Origin: Prescottella sp. R16
GTDB taxonomy: Bacteria > Actinomycetota > Actinomycetes > Mycobacteriales > Mycobacteriaceae
Direction: 5' to 3'
Length of the DNA: 64,000 nt
Assembly: GCF_030656875.1 (NCBI RefSeq)
Contig: NZ_CP130943.1
Span: forward strand, 1,054,001 to 1,118,000
Shown here: piece after piece, positions 11,461 to 20,697 of the stretch
How positions within the stretch are numbered: position 1 is the first letter of the stretch
Layout: the number at the start of each line of letters is the position of its first letter
Translations under genes and position numbers: made by a program
The notes under the pieces: model-generated
Told to the model about the DNA's origin: nothing
What the model saw: only the letters and a program-made list of their open reading frames with translations
The model's database searches: none

Positions 11461-11492
11461 ATCAAGACATTATGACGTTATAATGTCTTGAT
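11461..11492 (+). promoter_or_regulatory. GntR autoregulatory operator with embedded -10 and leaderless start
   Basis: A 32-bp palindrome has perfect 13-bp arms (ATCAAGACATTAT and its complement) around GACGTT, whose ACGT core is also symmetric. A perfect -10 hexamer TATAAT lies at 11479-11484 and the ATG of the GntR gene begins at 11491, within the last two bases of the palindrome. Transcription would start at or beside the A of the ATG. A dimeric regulator bound here would cover the promoter, so negative autoregulation is the simplest reading. The symmetry and positions are direct observations; the binding protein is inferred from adjacency. Confidence 0.85.
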
Positions 11493-12207
11493 GACTCTGT
11501 ACGCGCAGGTGGAAGCGGCTCTCGCCGACGAGATCGGGACCCACTGGCAGGTCGGTGACCGACTGCCCAGCGAGGAGGACCTGATCCGGCGTTTCGGGGT
11601 CAGCAGGATCACCGTGCGCCGGGCCGTCCAGAACCTCGCCGGCCGGGGACTGGTCGAGATCCGGCGCGGGGTGGGCACGTTCGTGGCCGCGCCGAGGATC
11701 ACGCAACCACTGACGGCACTGACCGGCTTCGTCGAGGACATGCATGCGCTGGGACTCGAAGCCGACGCCGAGGTCGTGAGCATCCGGACACAGCCGGCGT
11801 CCCGGAGCGTCGCGGATGCGCTCGCGGTGCCGCTGGGATCGGACGTGACGTTCGTCGAACGTGTCCGGCGCGCCGACGGGCGGGCGCTGTCGTTCGATCA
11901 GACGTACCTGATTCCCGAGGTGGGTCGGCGGATCGCCGAGGACGATCTCGAGAGCACTCCGATCTTCACCCTGCTCGAACGCACGTACGGTGTTCCGCTC
12001 GTGGAGGCGACGTACCGGCTCAGTGCCTGCCTGGCGGACGCCGATGTCGCGGCCGCACTGGACGTACAGGTCGGCGACGCCGTATTCCGGATCGAGCGGA
12101 CCACGTTCACGACGGACGACCGTCCCGTCGACTACGAGATCCTGCACTACCGGGGTGACGCCGTGACGTTCGAAACCCGACTCCATCGCCGACCGGACAC
12201 GCAGTGA
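11491..12207 (+). CDS. GntR/HutC-family transcriptional regulator with UTRA domain
   Basis: Regulator of 238 residues. Residues 1-65 are a GntR winged helix (GDRLPSEEDLIRRFGVSRITVRRAVQNLAGRGLVEIRRGVGTFV). Residues about 80-235 are a UTRA ligand-binding domain (TFVERVRRADGRALSFDQTYL, then VPLVEATYRLSA and FRIERTTFTTDDRPVDYEILHYRGD in parts), as in HutC/FadR-like regulators of catabolic or transport genes. The mRNA is probably leaderless. Its stop overlaps the GTG of the TauE/SafE gene by 4 nt, so the regulator likely controls an operon that includes the exporter. The effector may be a sulfonate or organic acid (inference). Confidence 0.92.
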   Translation: MTLYAQVEAALADEIGTHWQVGDRLPSEEDLIRRFGVSRITVRRAVQNLAGRGLVEIRRGVGTFVAAPRITQPLTALTGFVEDMHALGLEADAEVVSIRTQPASRSVADALAVPLGSDVTFVERVRRADGRALSFDQTYLIPEVGRRIAEDDLESTPIFTLLERTYGVPLVEATYRLSACLADADVAAALDVQVGDAVFRIERTTFTTDDRPVDYEILHYRGDAVTFETRLHRRPDTQ

Positions 12208-13058
12208 CGGCGGGCACGATGCTGATCGTCCTGGCCGGCGCGTTCGTCGCGGCCGGGCTGGGAAGTGCGCTCGGGATGGCCGGCGGAATCTTCCTCGTGC
12301 CGCTTCTGACGATCGTCACCCGAATGCCCTTCGAGTCGGCGGTCGCGGTCGGCCTGGTGTCCGTGGTGGCGTGTTCCTGTGCGAGCTCACCGACATTGAT
12401 CGTGCAGCGGCTGACCAACATTCGCCTCGCGATCGTGCTGGGGCTCGCGTCGGCGCTGGGTGCGCTCGTCGGGCTGTCGATGGTCGGGGCGGTCCCCGAA
12501 CGGGTGCTGTACGGATTGTTCGCCGCGGTGCTGGTGGTCTCCGCGATCCAGATGCTGCAGCTCCGGCGTCCTCGGCCCTCGCCGATGCCGGTTGCCGGAC
12601 GACCGGATCGGGCGGCGGATCTCCGGCTGCACTCGACCGCCCCGGGCGCCGACGGTGTGGAGATCCCCTACCGGGTCGGGTCGCTCGGAGCGGGAACGAT
12701 CGCAATGTTCGGTGCCGGCACCTTGGCCACGCTCCTCGGTATCGGCAGCGGGGTGCTCAAGATCCCGGCGATGGACATGGCGCTCCGGCTGCCGCTCAAG
12801 GTGTCCTCCGCGACCGCGAACCTGATGATCGGAATCACGACGGCCGGTGCCGCGGTAGCCGTGCTGATCGGAGGGAAGCTCGACGTCGACATCGCGGCAG
12901 CGGCCGTCGTCGGATCCGTCGCAGGTTCCCTGCTCGGTGCACGAGTGCTGGTGTGGGCGAACCCCGCCCATCTTCGGGTCGTGTTCGTCGTGGTCCTCGT
13001 GCTGCTCGCGATCCCCATGACGTCCACTGCCGTCGGGACCGGCGGGGTGGTCGGATGA
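12204..13058 (+). CDS. TauE/SafE (DUF81) sulfite/anion exporter-family membrane protein
   Basis: Integral membrane protein of 284 residues with about eight hydrophobic segments. The first helix contains FVAAGLGSALGMAGGIFLVPLL, with the G-rich motif of TauE/SafE permeases. A second repeat contains AGTLATLLGIGSGVLKIPAMD followed by SSATANLMIGITTAGAA, the paired-repeat signature of the family. Members export sulfite, sulfoacetate or other organic anions. The GTG start overlaps the GntR stop, and the ATG of the DUF1634 gene overlaps its own stop, so all three form one operon. Confidence 0.9.
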   Translation: MTAGTMLIVLAGAFVAAGLGSALGMAGGIFLVPLLTIVTRMPFESAVAVGLVSVVACSCASSPTLIVQRLTNIRLAIVLGLASALGALVGLSMVGAVPERVLYGLFAAVLVVSAIQMLQLRRPRPSPMPVAGRPDRAADLRLHSTAPGADGVEIPYRVGSLGAGTIAMFGAGTLATLLGIGSGVLKIPAMDMALRLPLKVSSATANLMIGITTAGAAVAVLIGGKLDVDIAAAAVVGSVAGSLLGARVLVWANPAHLRVVFVVVLVLLAIPMTSTAVGTGGVVG

Positions 13059-13339
13059 CGAGCGTGCATGCCCGACTCGCCGTCCTGCTGCGGCGGGGAA
13101 CGGCGGTCGCCGTCACGGTCACCGCACTCGGGATGGTGGCCGGGGTGGTGGAGTCGACGCGCGCGGCAGCATCCGTCGTCACGGTGTGCGGTCTGCTGAT
13201 GTTCGCACTGCTTCCCGTCGCGGGACTGCTCGTCGCGACCCACCACTTCGTGCGACAGCGAGATCGGACGTATGTCGCATTGACGACCGGTGTGCTCCTG
13301 CTCGTCGCCGCCAACGTCGTAGTCGGAGTCGTGAGCTGA
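13055..13339 (+). CDS. DUF1634-type small membrane protein
   Basis: Membrane protein of 94 residues with three predicted helices (about residues 15-33, 39-61 and 71-93). Actinobacterial and archaeal DUF1634 proteins are typically encoded directly after TauE/SafE permeases, as here with a 4-nt ATGA overlap, and may be an accessory subunit of the exporter. The visible pattern of an N-terminal arginine-containing segment, a long central helix and a terminal hydrophobic helix fits the family. No catalytic motif is present. Confidence 0.8.
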   Translation: MTSVHARLAVLLRRGTAVAVTVTALGMVAGVVESTRAAASVVTVCGLLMFALLPVAGLLVATHHFVRQRDRTYVALTTGVLLLVAANVVVGVVS

Positions 13340-13484
13340 CGGCGAGTTGTCCGGGGCGCGATTGGGATCTCGTAAACGTCTTGGGTGCAACAGTTTCGGA
13401 GCAGGTAGCAGAATTTTCCGGGTTCCGGTTGTGAGATCGGGCGCAGGTGGATCGGTGCTACGCTCGGCTCCAGGCGAGCTGTGA

Positions 13485-14273
<789 letters not shown>

Positions 14274-14288
14274 GTTCCTCCGTAATCT

Positions 14289-14324
14289 CCTCGGCCCGAG
14301 TCGGTTGCCCGGCTCGGGCCGAGG
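14289..14324. terminator. Bidirectional hairpin between convergent SDR genes
   Basis: Perfect 12-bp inverted repeat (CCTCGGCCCGAG / CTCGGGCCGAGG) with a 12-nt loop, between the stop of the SDR at 14273 and the convergent stop at 14337. GC-rich stems without a long T tract are the usual form of actinobacterial terminators. Confidence 0.75.
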
Positions 14325-14336
14325 TCGTCTCGTCTC

Positions 14337-15113
14337 CTACCAGACGCCGTCGCCGCGGAGGACTGCGTCGGCCCCGCCGTCGACGAAGACGACCTGGCCG
14401 GTGACGTGCGAATTCTGTTCGGACACCAGCCACGACAGGAGGGGAGCGACCTGTTCGGGGCGAGCGTGCCCGTTCAGGGGCATGGGGACGGCACTGTCGA
14501 CGACGGCGCGGGTTTCGTCGCTGTCGAGCATCGCCTGGATCATCGGGGTGACGATGGTCCCGGGGGCGATGGCGTTGAGCGGGATGCCGGCGCCGGCCCA
14601 CTCCGGTGTGATCGCGGTCCGCCGGACCCAGTGGGCGATCGCAGCCTTCGACGACGCGTACACGAGCGCACCGTCGCCGCGCTGCACGGCGGCCTGCGCG
14701 GCCGCGGTGGCAGCGTCCTCGTCGCCGGTGAGGGCGGCGTCGACGATCGCCGGATCGTTCGGATGCAGGGAGGCGACCGACGAGATCACCACGGCGCGTG
14801 GGGCGTCCGATCCGGCGAGCAGCGGACGCAGCCCGTCGAGGGTGGCGACTGCACCGAAGTAGTTGACCTTGATCGTGAGGGGGTCGAACAGGGCGATGCC
14901 GGCGCAGGCGATGACGCCGTCGATCGATCCGCCGGACAGGCCACGGGTCTGCTCGACCAGCGCCGCGCGGCCGGCGGCGGTGGCAAGGTCGACGGTGATG
15001 TCGGCGTCACGCAGGTCTGCGCCGATGACGCGGGCGCCCTGGCCGCGGAGATGCGCTGCGGTGGCGGCACCGATGCCGGAGGCGCTGCCGGTGACGAGAT
15101 AGGTGCGGGTCAT
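14337..15113 (-). CDS. Short-chain dehydrogenase/reductase
   Basis: SDR of 258 residues. The cofactor motif is VTGSASGIG at residues 7-15, followed by IGADLRDAD. The usual NNAG is replaced by ACAG. Catalytic Ser is in VISSVASL and Tyr/Lys in VYASSKAAIAHW. The ending HVTGQVVFVDGGADAVLRG is family-typical. The region between catalytic Ser and Tyr is longer than usual and alanine-rich. ATG 15113 follows AAAGGA. It is divergent from the lipase-like lipoprotein gene. A role in alcohol or steroid oxidation is possible; the substrate is not deducible. Confidence 0.9.
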   Translation of the reverse strand: MTRTYLVTGSASGIGAATAAHLRGQGARVIGADLRDADITVDLATAAGRAALVEQTRGLSGGSIDGVIACAGIALFDPLTIKVNYFGAVATLDGLRPLLAGSDAPRAVVISSVASLHPNDPAIVDAALTGDEDAATAAAQAAVQRGDGALVYASSKAAIAHWVRRTAITPEWAGAGIPLNAIAPGTIVTPMIQAMLDSDETRAVVDSAVPMPLNGHARPEQVAPLLSWLVSEQNSHVTGQVVFVDGGADAVLRGDGVW

Positions 15114-15248
15114 GGTCGATCCTTTCAGAGGACAGCGGGCTGGGATCGGACGGTAGACAGCGGGAGCGTGGAAAAGAACCACCTTTTCCCGCCCAGCGGG
15201 TATCCCGGTCGGATGCGCACGGTCCCCGCGAGCAGGCACAATCGAGCC

Positions 15249-16472
15249 GTGACCCGATCCCGGACCGCATTCGTCCTGCTCGCCGCCGCGGTGCTCGCGG
15301 CCGGCTGCGGTGGCCCGGCCGCTCCGTCGGCCACTCCCGACACGACGGTGCCGTACAGCACGGCGCCGCCTGCCGGAACCGTTTCGGCGGCACCGTTGCC
15401 GAATCCGGCCGAGCGCGGTCAGGTCACGGCATCGGAACCGTTCACCGGCACCGACGGTCTGGTGGGACAGAAGATCCTGTACCGGTCGACGTCCGGTATC
15501 GACGGCCGCGGCACCGAGGTGTCGGGCACGGTGTTCGCCCCCGCCGGGACCCCTCCGCCGGGCGGGTGGCCGGTGGTGACCGTCGGCCATCCGACGACGG
15601 GACTGCTCGACGAGTGCGCGCCGTCACGCCACCCGAATCTACTGGGGGAGGCCGGGCCGGTGCGGGATCTGCTGGGCCGCGGATTCGTCGTCGCCGTCAC
15701 CGACTACGAGGGCCTCGGGACCGACGGTCCGCACCCGTATCTCGAGCCGATCACCGCCGCCTACAACGTGATCGACGCGGTACGTGCCGCCCGATTCCTG
15801 ATCCCGGACGTCTCGCCGCGCTGGGCCGCGATCGGGGTGTCGCAGGGCGGACAGGCCGCGTGGGCGGCCGCGGAACGGGCCGCCGAGTACGGTGACGGGC
15901 TCGAGTTCGTGGGGTCGGCGGCACTGTCCCCGCCCGCGGACCTGAGCCCCATCGTCTCCGACGGGCCACCCAACCTGGATCTGCCGCAACAAATGTTCCT
16001 GCCGATGCTGCTCGACGGCCTGTCGGTGTCGCATCCCGAACTCGACCCGAGCGCCTACATCCGGGGGCCGCTCACCGAGAACCGGGACGTACTGCGCGCG
16101 TGCACCGGGCCGCTCAAGTCCCGGAAACTGTCGGTGGCACTGAGCCTCACCCCGGCCGACACGTTGCCGCGCAGCGACGACGACGTGGCCCGGATGCGGG
16201 AGTGGCTGGCCCGCGACGCGCTGCCGCAGCGTCCGGCATCGGGGCCGATGCTCGTCGTGATCGCCGGGCGCGACAACCTCATTCGCGCCGACTGGACGAT
16301 CGCGGCGGTCGGCCGGGCGTGCGGCATCGGGGACGTGATCGAGATGCGGTACCGCGCCGACGACGTCCACGCCGACGCGCGGGCGATGCCCGGTGCGTTC
16401 GACTGGCTGTCGGGCCGGTTCACCGGGGCACCCGTCGTGGACACGTGCGCGGGCGGCGGGCCGACGTCGTGA
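15249..16472 (+). CDS. Secretory lipase-type alpha/beta-hydrolase lipoprotein
   Basis: Exported hydrolase of about 407 residues. A signal peptide with lipobox LAAGC anchors it at the membrane. The nucleophile elbow is GVSQGG (AAIGVSQGGQAAW). The Asp/His part of the triad is suggested by VIAGRDNLIRADW and a late DDVHADAR. Overall arrangement resembles the Candida LipA-like secretory lipase family common in actinobacteria. GTG 15249 gives a normal signal peptide; ATG 15213 would add 12 residues. The stop overlaps the GTG of the LytS-like kinase by 4 nt, tying this envelope esterase to the two-component/transporter operon. Confidence 0.85.
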   Translation: MTRSRTAFVLLAAAVLAAGCGGPAAPSATPDTTVPYSTAPPAGTVSAAPLPNPAERGQVTASEPFTGTDGLVGQKILYRSTSGIDGRGTEVSGTVFAPAGTPPPGGWPVVTVGHPTTGLLDECAPSRHPNLLGEAGPVRDLLGRGFVVAVTDYEGLGTDGPHPYLEPITAAYNVIDAVRAARFLIPDVSPRWAAIGVSQGGQAAWAAAERAAEYGDGLEFVGSAALSPPADLSPIVSDGPPNLDLPQQMFLPMLLDGLSVSHPELDPSAYIRGPLTENRDVLRACTGPLKSRKLSVALSLTPADTLPRSDDDVARMREWLARDALPQRPASGPMLVVIAGRDNLIRADWTIAAVGRACGIGDVIEMRYRADDVHADARAMPGAFDWLSGRFTGAPVVDTCAGGGPTS

Positions 16473-17683
16473 CCGCGATCGTGTGGGGCGTCCTGATCGT
16501 GGTGGTCGCGGTGGTGGTGCTCGTCGTCGTGCGGACCCGCCGGGTCCTCACCACCCCCGCCGAACGCGCCGTCCACGACACACTGCACACCGCGTCGCTC
16601 GCGGCCCGACCGCTGCGGGGCGGCCTCGACGAGGAGTCGGCGGTCGAGGCGGCACCGCACCTGAAACTGCTGACCGGGGCGCAGGCCCTCGCGATCCTCG
16701 GCCCGGACGGTGTCGTGCTGGCCTGGACCGGCCCGCACGAGGCGCTGTCGGAGCAGGTGTCGGAGGCGGCGGTGCGGGCGATCGACGGCCGCCGTCGTGT
16801 GCTCGTGGCGCACGGAGACCTCGAGCGGGGCCCCGCCGACCAGGTGGTGCGGGCCGTCGTCGCGCAGCCGCTGCTCGTCGACGACACCGACGTCGTCGGG
16901 GTGCTCGCGGTGGTGACGACGAGCGAACCGGGGCCGGCGACGCTCGGTGCGCTCACCGAGGTGGCCCGGTACGTGTGCGGGCAGCTCGAGCTGGCCGAAC
17001 TGGACGCCTCCCGCGCCCGGCTGGACCGCGCCGAGGTGCGGGCCCTGCGCGCCCAGATCAGCCCGCACTTCATCTACAACGCGCTCGGCACGATCGCGTC
17101 GTTCGTGCGGACCGACCCGGACCGGGCCCGTGAACTGGTGCTCGAGTTCGCCGACTTCACCCGCTACTCGTTCCGGGCGGCCGGTGAGTACACGGTCCTC
17201 GCCGACGAACTGCGCAACATCGACCGATACCTCACCCTCGAACGGGCCCGGTTCGGAGATCAGCTCGAGGTGCGGCTGCAGGTGGCACCCGAGGTGCTCA
17301 GCGTGGCGCTGCCGTTCCTGGCGCTGCAACCGCTCGTCGAGAACGCCGTCCGGCACGGGCTGTCCGGGAAGCCGGGCGGCGGCACCGTCACGATCGTCGC
17401 GACCGACGCCGGCCCGGATGCCGTCATCAGCGTCGAGGACGACGGCGTCGGAATGGACCCGGAACTGCTGCGATCCGGGGAACTGGACGCGGTGGTGCCG
17501 GGGGCGTCGGGGCGGCCCGGCTCGGGCACTTCGGAGGCCGCGCACGTGGGTTTGGCGAACGTCGACGACCGGCTGCGAGCCGCGTTCGGCAACGATTACG
17601 GGCTGGTCGTCGACACGGCTCCCGGCGCCGGCACGAAGGTGAGCATGCGGGTACCGAAGTTCCGGCCGGGTGTCCGGGCGTGA
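16469..17683 (+). CDS. LytS-type sensor histidine kinase
   Basis: Kinase of 404 residues. One N-terminal membrane helix (about residues 3-21) precedes a GAF-like cytoplasmic region (about 60-180), then the His_kinase motif LRAQISPHFIYNALGTIASFVRTDP that defines the LytS/YehU class. The HATPase domain has LQPLVENAVRHGL and VEDDGVGMDPELL. Unlike LytS or BtsS it lacks a multi-helix N-terminal sensor, so sensing is likely cytoplasmic. The operon is lipase-like gene, kinase, LytTR regulator, DUF485-like protein, symporter, as in other LytS/LytTR modules controlling one transporter. Confidence 0.92.
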   Translation: MTAIVWGVLIVVVAVVVLVVVRTRRVLTTPAERAVHDTLHTASLAARPLRGGLDEESAVEAAPHLKLLTGAQALAILGPDGVVLAWTGPHEALSEQVSEAAVRAIDGRRRVLVAHGDLERGPADQVVRAVVAQPLLVDDTDVVGVLAVVTTSEPGPATLGALTEVARYVCGQLELAELDASRARLDRAEVRALRAQISPHFIYNALGTIASFVRTDPDRARELVLEFADFTRYSFRAAGEYTVLADELRNIDRYLTLERARFGDQLEVRLQVAPEVLSVALPFLALQPLVENAVRHGLSGKPGGGTVTIVATDAGPDAVISVEDDGVGMDPELLRSGELDAVVPGASGRPGSGTSEAAHVGLANVDDRLRAAFGNDYGLVVDTAPGAGTKVSMRVPKFRPGVRA

Positions 17684-17725
17684 CCGCCCCGGCGCCGACG
17701 GCGGACATGGCACGATGGATCCGCT

Positions 17726-18523
17726 GTGAAAAAGACAAGTGACGGGCCCGCGGACGGCCCCCTGACGGTGCTGGCGGTCGACGACGAGCGGCCCGCTCTC
17801 GACGAGCTCGCCTTCCTGCTGCGTGCCCGCGGCGAGATCGGGGAGACCCGCACCGCCGGCGACGCGACGACCGCGCTGCGGATCCTGCGCGACGGCGGTA
17901 TCGACGCGGTCTTCCTCGACATCAACATGCCCGGGCTCGACGGTCTCGAACTGGCCGGGATCCTCGGCCGGTTCGCCGATCCGCCGTCGGTGGTGTTCGT
18001 GACCGCGCACGAGGACCGGGCCGTCGCCGCATTCGATCTGGGCGCCGTCGACTACCTGCTCAAACCGCTGCGGGAGGAACGTCTCGCGGAGGCGGTGCGG
18101 CGCATCGTCGAACGTCGTCGCCGTGCCCGGGAGGAGAGCGGGGACGACGCGTCGTCCGACGAGGTGATCCCCGTCGAACTCGGTGGCGTCACCACGCTGG
18201 TGCCGCGGTCGACCGTCAAATGGGTGGAGGCCGACGGCGACTACGCGCGCCTGCACACCGCCACCGGATCGCACCTGGTGCGGATCCCGATCTCGTCGCT
18301 CGAGAACCGCTGGGCCGACGCCGGTTTCCTGCGGGTGCACCGCTCCTACCTGGTGTCGCTCGGCGAGGTCACCGGTATCCGCAGCGTCGGCTCCGGGCTG
18401 GTGGTGTGCCTGCGCCCGCAGGGTGACGCGCCCGCCGTGGAACTGCCCGTCAGCCGGCGACACACCCGCGAACTCAAGGACCGGCTCATCCGTGGGCCCC
18501 GGCAGGCCTGGACGTCGAGATGA
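17726..18523 (+). CDS. LytTR-family response regulator
   Basis: Response regulator of 265 residues. The receiver domain has VLAVDDERPALDEL, phosphoacceptor Asp in VFLDINMPGLDGLEL, and VTAHEDRA / DYLLKPL. The C-terminal LytTR DNA-binding domain spans about residues 150-258, with VKWVEADGDYARLHT and FLRVHRSYLVSL. LytTR proteins bind paired direct repeats upstream of targets. The GTG start is 43 nt after the kinase stop. Its own stop overlaps the next ATG, so it is co-transcribed with the transporter it probably controls. Confidence 0.93.
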   Translation: MKKTSDGPADGPLTVLAVDDERPALDELAFLLRARGEIGETRTAGDATTALRILRDGGIDAVFLDINMPGLDGLELAGILGRFADPPSVVFVTAHEDRAVAAFDLGAVDYLLKPLREERLAEAVRRIVERRRRAREESGDDASSDEVIPVELGGVTTLVPRSTVKWVEADGDYARLHTATGSHLVRIPISSLENRWADAGFLRVHRSYLVSLGEVTGIRSVGSGLVVCLRPQGDAPAVELPVSRRHTRELKDRLIRGPRQAWTSR

Positions 18524-18894
18524 CGACACCGCGCCCGGCTCCGCCGCCGCGCGAGCGGGTGGTGCTAGCGAACCGGCGCGGCGCCCGCATGGTCCGCACC
18601 CGCGTCGAGGTGCTCGAGCAGACGGAGGTCGGTGACGCGCTGATCCGTGGCCTGGTCCGGGCCCAACTCGGGCTCGCGGTGCGGGTCGCGGCAGTCGTCG
18701 TCCTCATGTTCGGTGCGGTGCCGCTCCTGGGGATCGCGTTCCCCGGTTTCGCGGAACTGTCGGTCGCCGGCATCCGGTTGCCGTGGCTGCTCACCGTGGT
18801 CCTGGCGGTCCCGGTCCTCACCGGTGCCGGCTGGCTGTACGTGCGCGCCGCCGAACGCAACGAGCAGGACTTCACCGACCTGGTCGACGACTGA
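18520..18894 (+). CDS. DUF485-like two-helix membrane protein, symporter partner
   Basis: Membrane protein of 124 residues: a basic N-terminus, two hydrophobic segments (about residues 52-75 and 86-107), and a C-terminal YVRAAERNEQDFTDLVDD that matches the acidic tail of DUF485/YjcH proteins. Those are encoded immediately before ActP-type symporters in many bacteria, as here. A role in symporter assembly or modulation is inferred. The ATG overlaps the LytTR stop by 4 nt. Confidence 0.75.
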   Translation: MTTPRPAPPPRERVVLANRRGARMVRTRVEVLEQTEVGDALIRGLVRAQLGLAVRVAAVVVLMFGAVPLLGIAFPGFAELSVAGIRLPWLLTVVLAVPVLTGAGWLYVRAAERNEQDFTDLVDD

Positions 18895-18914
18895 GACCTG
18901 CGGAGACACGATCG

Positions 18915-20669
18915 ATGCTCGGACAACCCCTTCCCGTGATGACGCTGCTGGCGCTGGTGGCCGCGGCCGTCGCGACCGTCGGCATCGGGTTCTACGGGGT
19001 GCGGATGGCGCGCACCACCTCCGACTTCCTCGTCGCGTCCCGCAGCGTCGGCCCCGGCTGGAACGCCGCCGCCATCTCCGGTGAATACCTTTCCGCAGCA
19101 TCGTTTCTCGGTGTCGCCGGACTGATCGCCAAGTACGGGGCGGATGCCCTGTGGTATCCGATCGGTTTCACCGCCGGCTATCTGGGGCTGCTGCTGTTCG
19201 TCGCGGCCCCACTGCGCCGGTCCGGGGCGTACACGGTGCCGGACTTCGCCGAGTTCCGGCTCGGCTCGGTCCCGGTCCGACGCCTGTCGATGGTGGTCGT
19301 CGCCCTCGTGTGCACGCTGTACATGGTGCCGCAGTTCCAGGGTGCCGGACTGACCCTGAACATTCTGCTCGGTGTGCCCGGCTGGGTCGGTGTCGTCGTG
19401 GTCGGCGGCATCGTCATCGGCAACGTCGTCGGCGGCGGCATGCGGTCGATCACGTTCGTGCAGGCGTTCCAGTACTGGCTCAAGCTGTCCGCGGTCGCGA
19501 TCCCGGCACTCGTCCTCACGTTCCACTACGCCGCCGACCGTCAGCCCGTCGGCCAGCCCGCACCCCCGACCGTTGCCGAACAGACCACCGTCGACGTCAC
19601 CACCGACGTCGTCGTGCAGGTCTCCACCCCGACCGCCGTGACCGTCGACGGCACCCTCGACGGCCGGCCCACGATCGGGGCTGTGCACCTGGGCACCGGA
19701 CGCCACGAACTCGGCTCCGGCACCACCCTCGTCCTGCCGGCCGGCGCGCACGTCCCCGTCGTCGCGGGCGCCCCCGCCGACGGCGCCGAGTGGCTGCTGC
19801 CCGGCGGCGGATTCGGCGACCCGCACCCCCGCTACCAGGTGTATTCGCTGATCCTGGCGACGTTCCTCGGCGCGATGGGGCTACCGCACGTGCTGGTCCG
19901 CTTCTACACCAACCCGGACGGACGGGCCGCACGGATGACGTCGCTCGTCGTGATCGCCCTCGTCGGCGGGTTCTATCTGTTCCCCGTGCTGCTCGGGGTG
20001 TTCGCCCGCATGTATGTGCCGCAACTGCTCATCACCGGTACCTCCGACGCCGCGGTCCTGCTGTTGCCCGGTTCGGTGCTGTCCGGGTGGGCGGGCCAAC
20101 TGCTCGCCGGGGTGGTCGCCGCCGGTGCGATCGCCGCGTTCCTGTCGACGTCCTCGGGGCTGCTGGTGAGCATCGCCGGTGTCCTGAGCACCGACGTCCT
20201 GCGCGGCCGGGTCCGCGACTTCCGGATCGCGGTGCTGCTCGCGAGCATCGTGCCGATGACCCTCGCGCTCGCGGCGTCGTCGTTCGACCTGTCCCGCTCG
20301 GTGGGTCTGGTCCTCGCGGTCGCCGCGTCCACGCTGTGCCCACTGCTGGTGCTCGGCATCTGGTGGCGCGGTCTCACCCCGGCCGGGGCGGCGGCCGGTC
20401 TGGCCGCCGGGATCGTCGGGGCGGGCGGGGCCGCACTGCTCGCGGTCGCCGACGTCGTGCCCGTCGACGCATGGCACGGCTGGCCCGCGGTGCTTCTCGG
20501 CTATCCGGCGGCGGTGAGCGTGCCACTCGCGTTCGCGACGATGATCGTCGTCAGTCTTCTCACCCGCCGGCAGGTGCCGCGCGACGTGGGCCGTATCTTC
20601 ACCCGCATGCACGCCCCCGAACGGCTCGGCATGGGCCGCGACCGGGAACGCGACCTGCGGTCGACCTGA
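18915..20669 (+). CDS. Sodium/solute symporter (SSS, ActP-like) with extracytoplasmic insert
   Basis: Transporter of 584 residues with about 13 hydrophobic helices. SSS-family motifs include SRSVGPGWNAAAISGEYLSAASFLG near residue 45 and FLGAMGLPHVLVRFYTNPD near residue 320, very like acetate/monocarboxylate symporters. Between these lies a 90-110 residue hydrophilic, Thr/Val-rich insert (about residues 205-310) of beta character, absent from the ActP-like protein at 31358. GGAG precedes ATG 18915. With the LytS/LytTR pair directly upstream, substrate-induced uptake of a small carboxylate is the likely role; which one is unknown. Confidence 0.88.
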   Translation: MLGQPLPVMTLLALVAAAVATVGIGFYGVRMARTTSDFLVASRSVGPGWNAAAISGEYLSAASFLGVAGLIAKYGADALWYPIGFTAGYLGLLLFVAAPLRRSGAYTVPDFAEFRLGSVPVRRLSMVVVALVCTLYMVPQFQGAGLTLNILLGVPGWVGVVVVGGIVIGNVVGGGMRSITFVQAFQYWLKLSAVAIPALVLTFHYAADRQPVGQPAPPTVAEQTTVDVTTDVVVQVSTPTAVTVDGTLDGRPTIGAVHLGTGRHELGSGTTLVLPAGAHVPVVAGAPADGAEWLLPGGGFGDPHPRYQVYSLILATFLGAMGLPHVLVRFYTNPDGRAARMTSLVVIALVGGFYLFPVLLGVFARMYVPQLLITGTSDAAVLLLPGSVLSGWAGQLLAGVVAAGAIAAFLSTSSGLLVSIAGVLSTDVLRGRVRDFRIAVLLASIVPMTLALAASSFDLSRSVGLVLAVAASTLCPLLVLGIWWRGLTPAGAAAGLAAGIVGAGGAALLAVADVVPVDAWHGWPAVLLGYPAAVSVPLAFATMIVVSLLTRRQVPRDVGRIFTRMHAPERLGMGRDRERDLRST

Positions 20670-20697
20670 CGGATCCGCTTCCACCGAAGGAGAACTC

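Noticed and set aside
16055..18529. Minus-strand open frame opposite the LytS/LytTR genes
   Set aside because: Antisense shadow; both domains on the plus strand carry full catalytic motifs.
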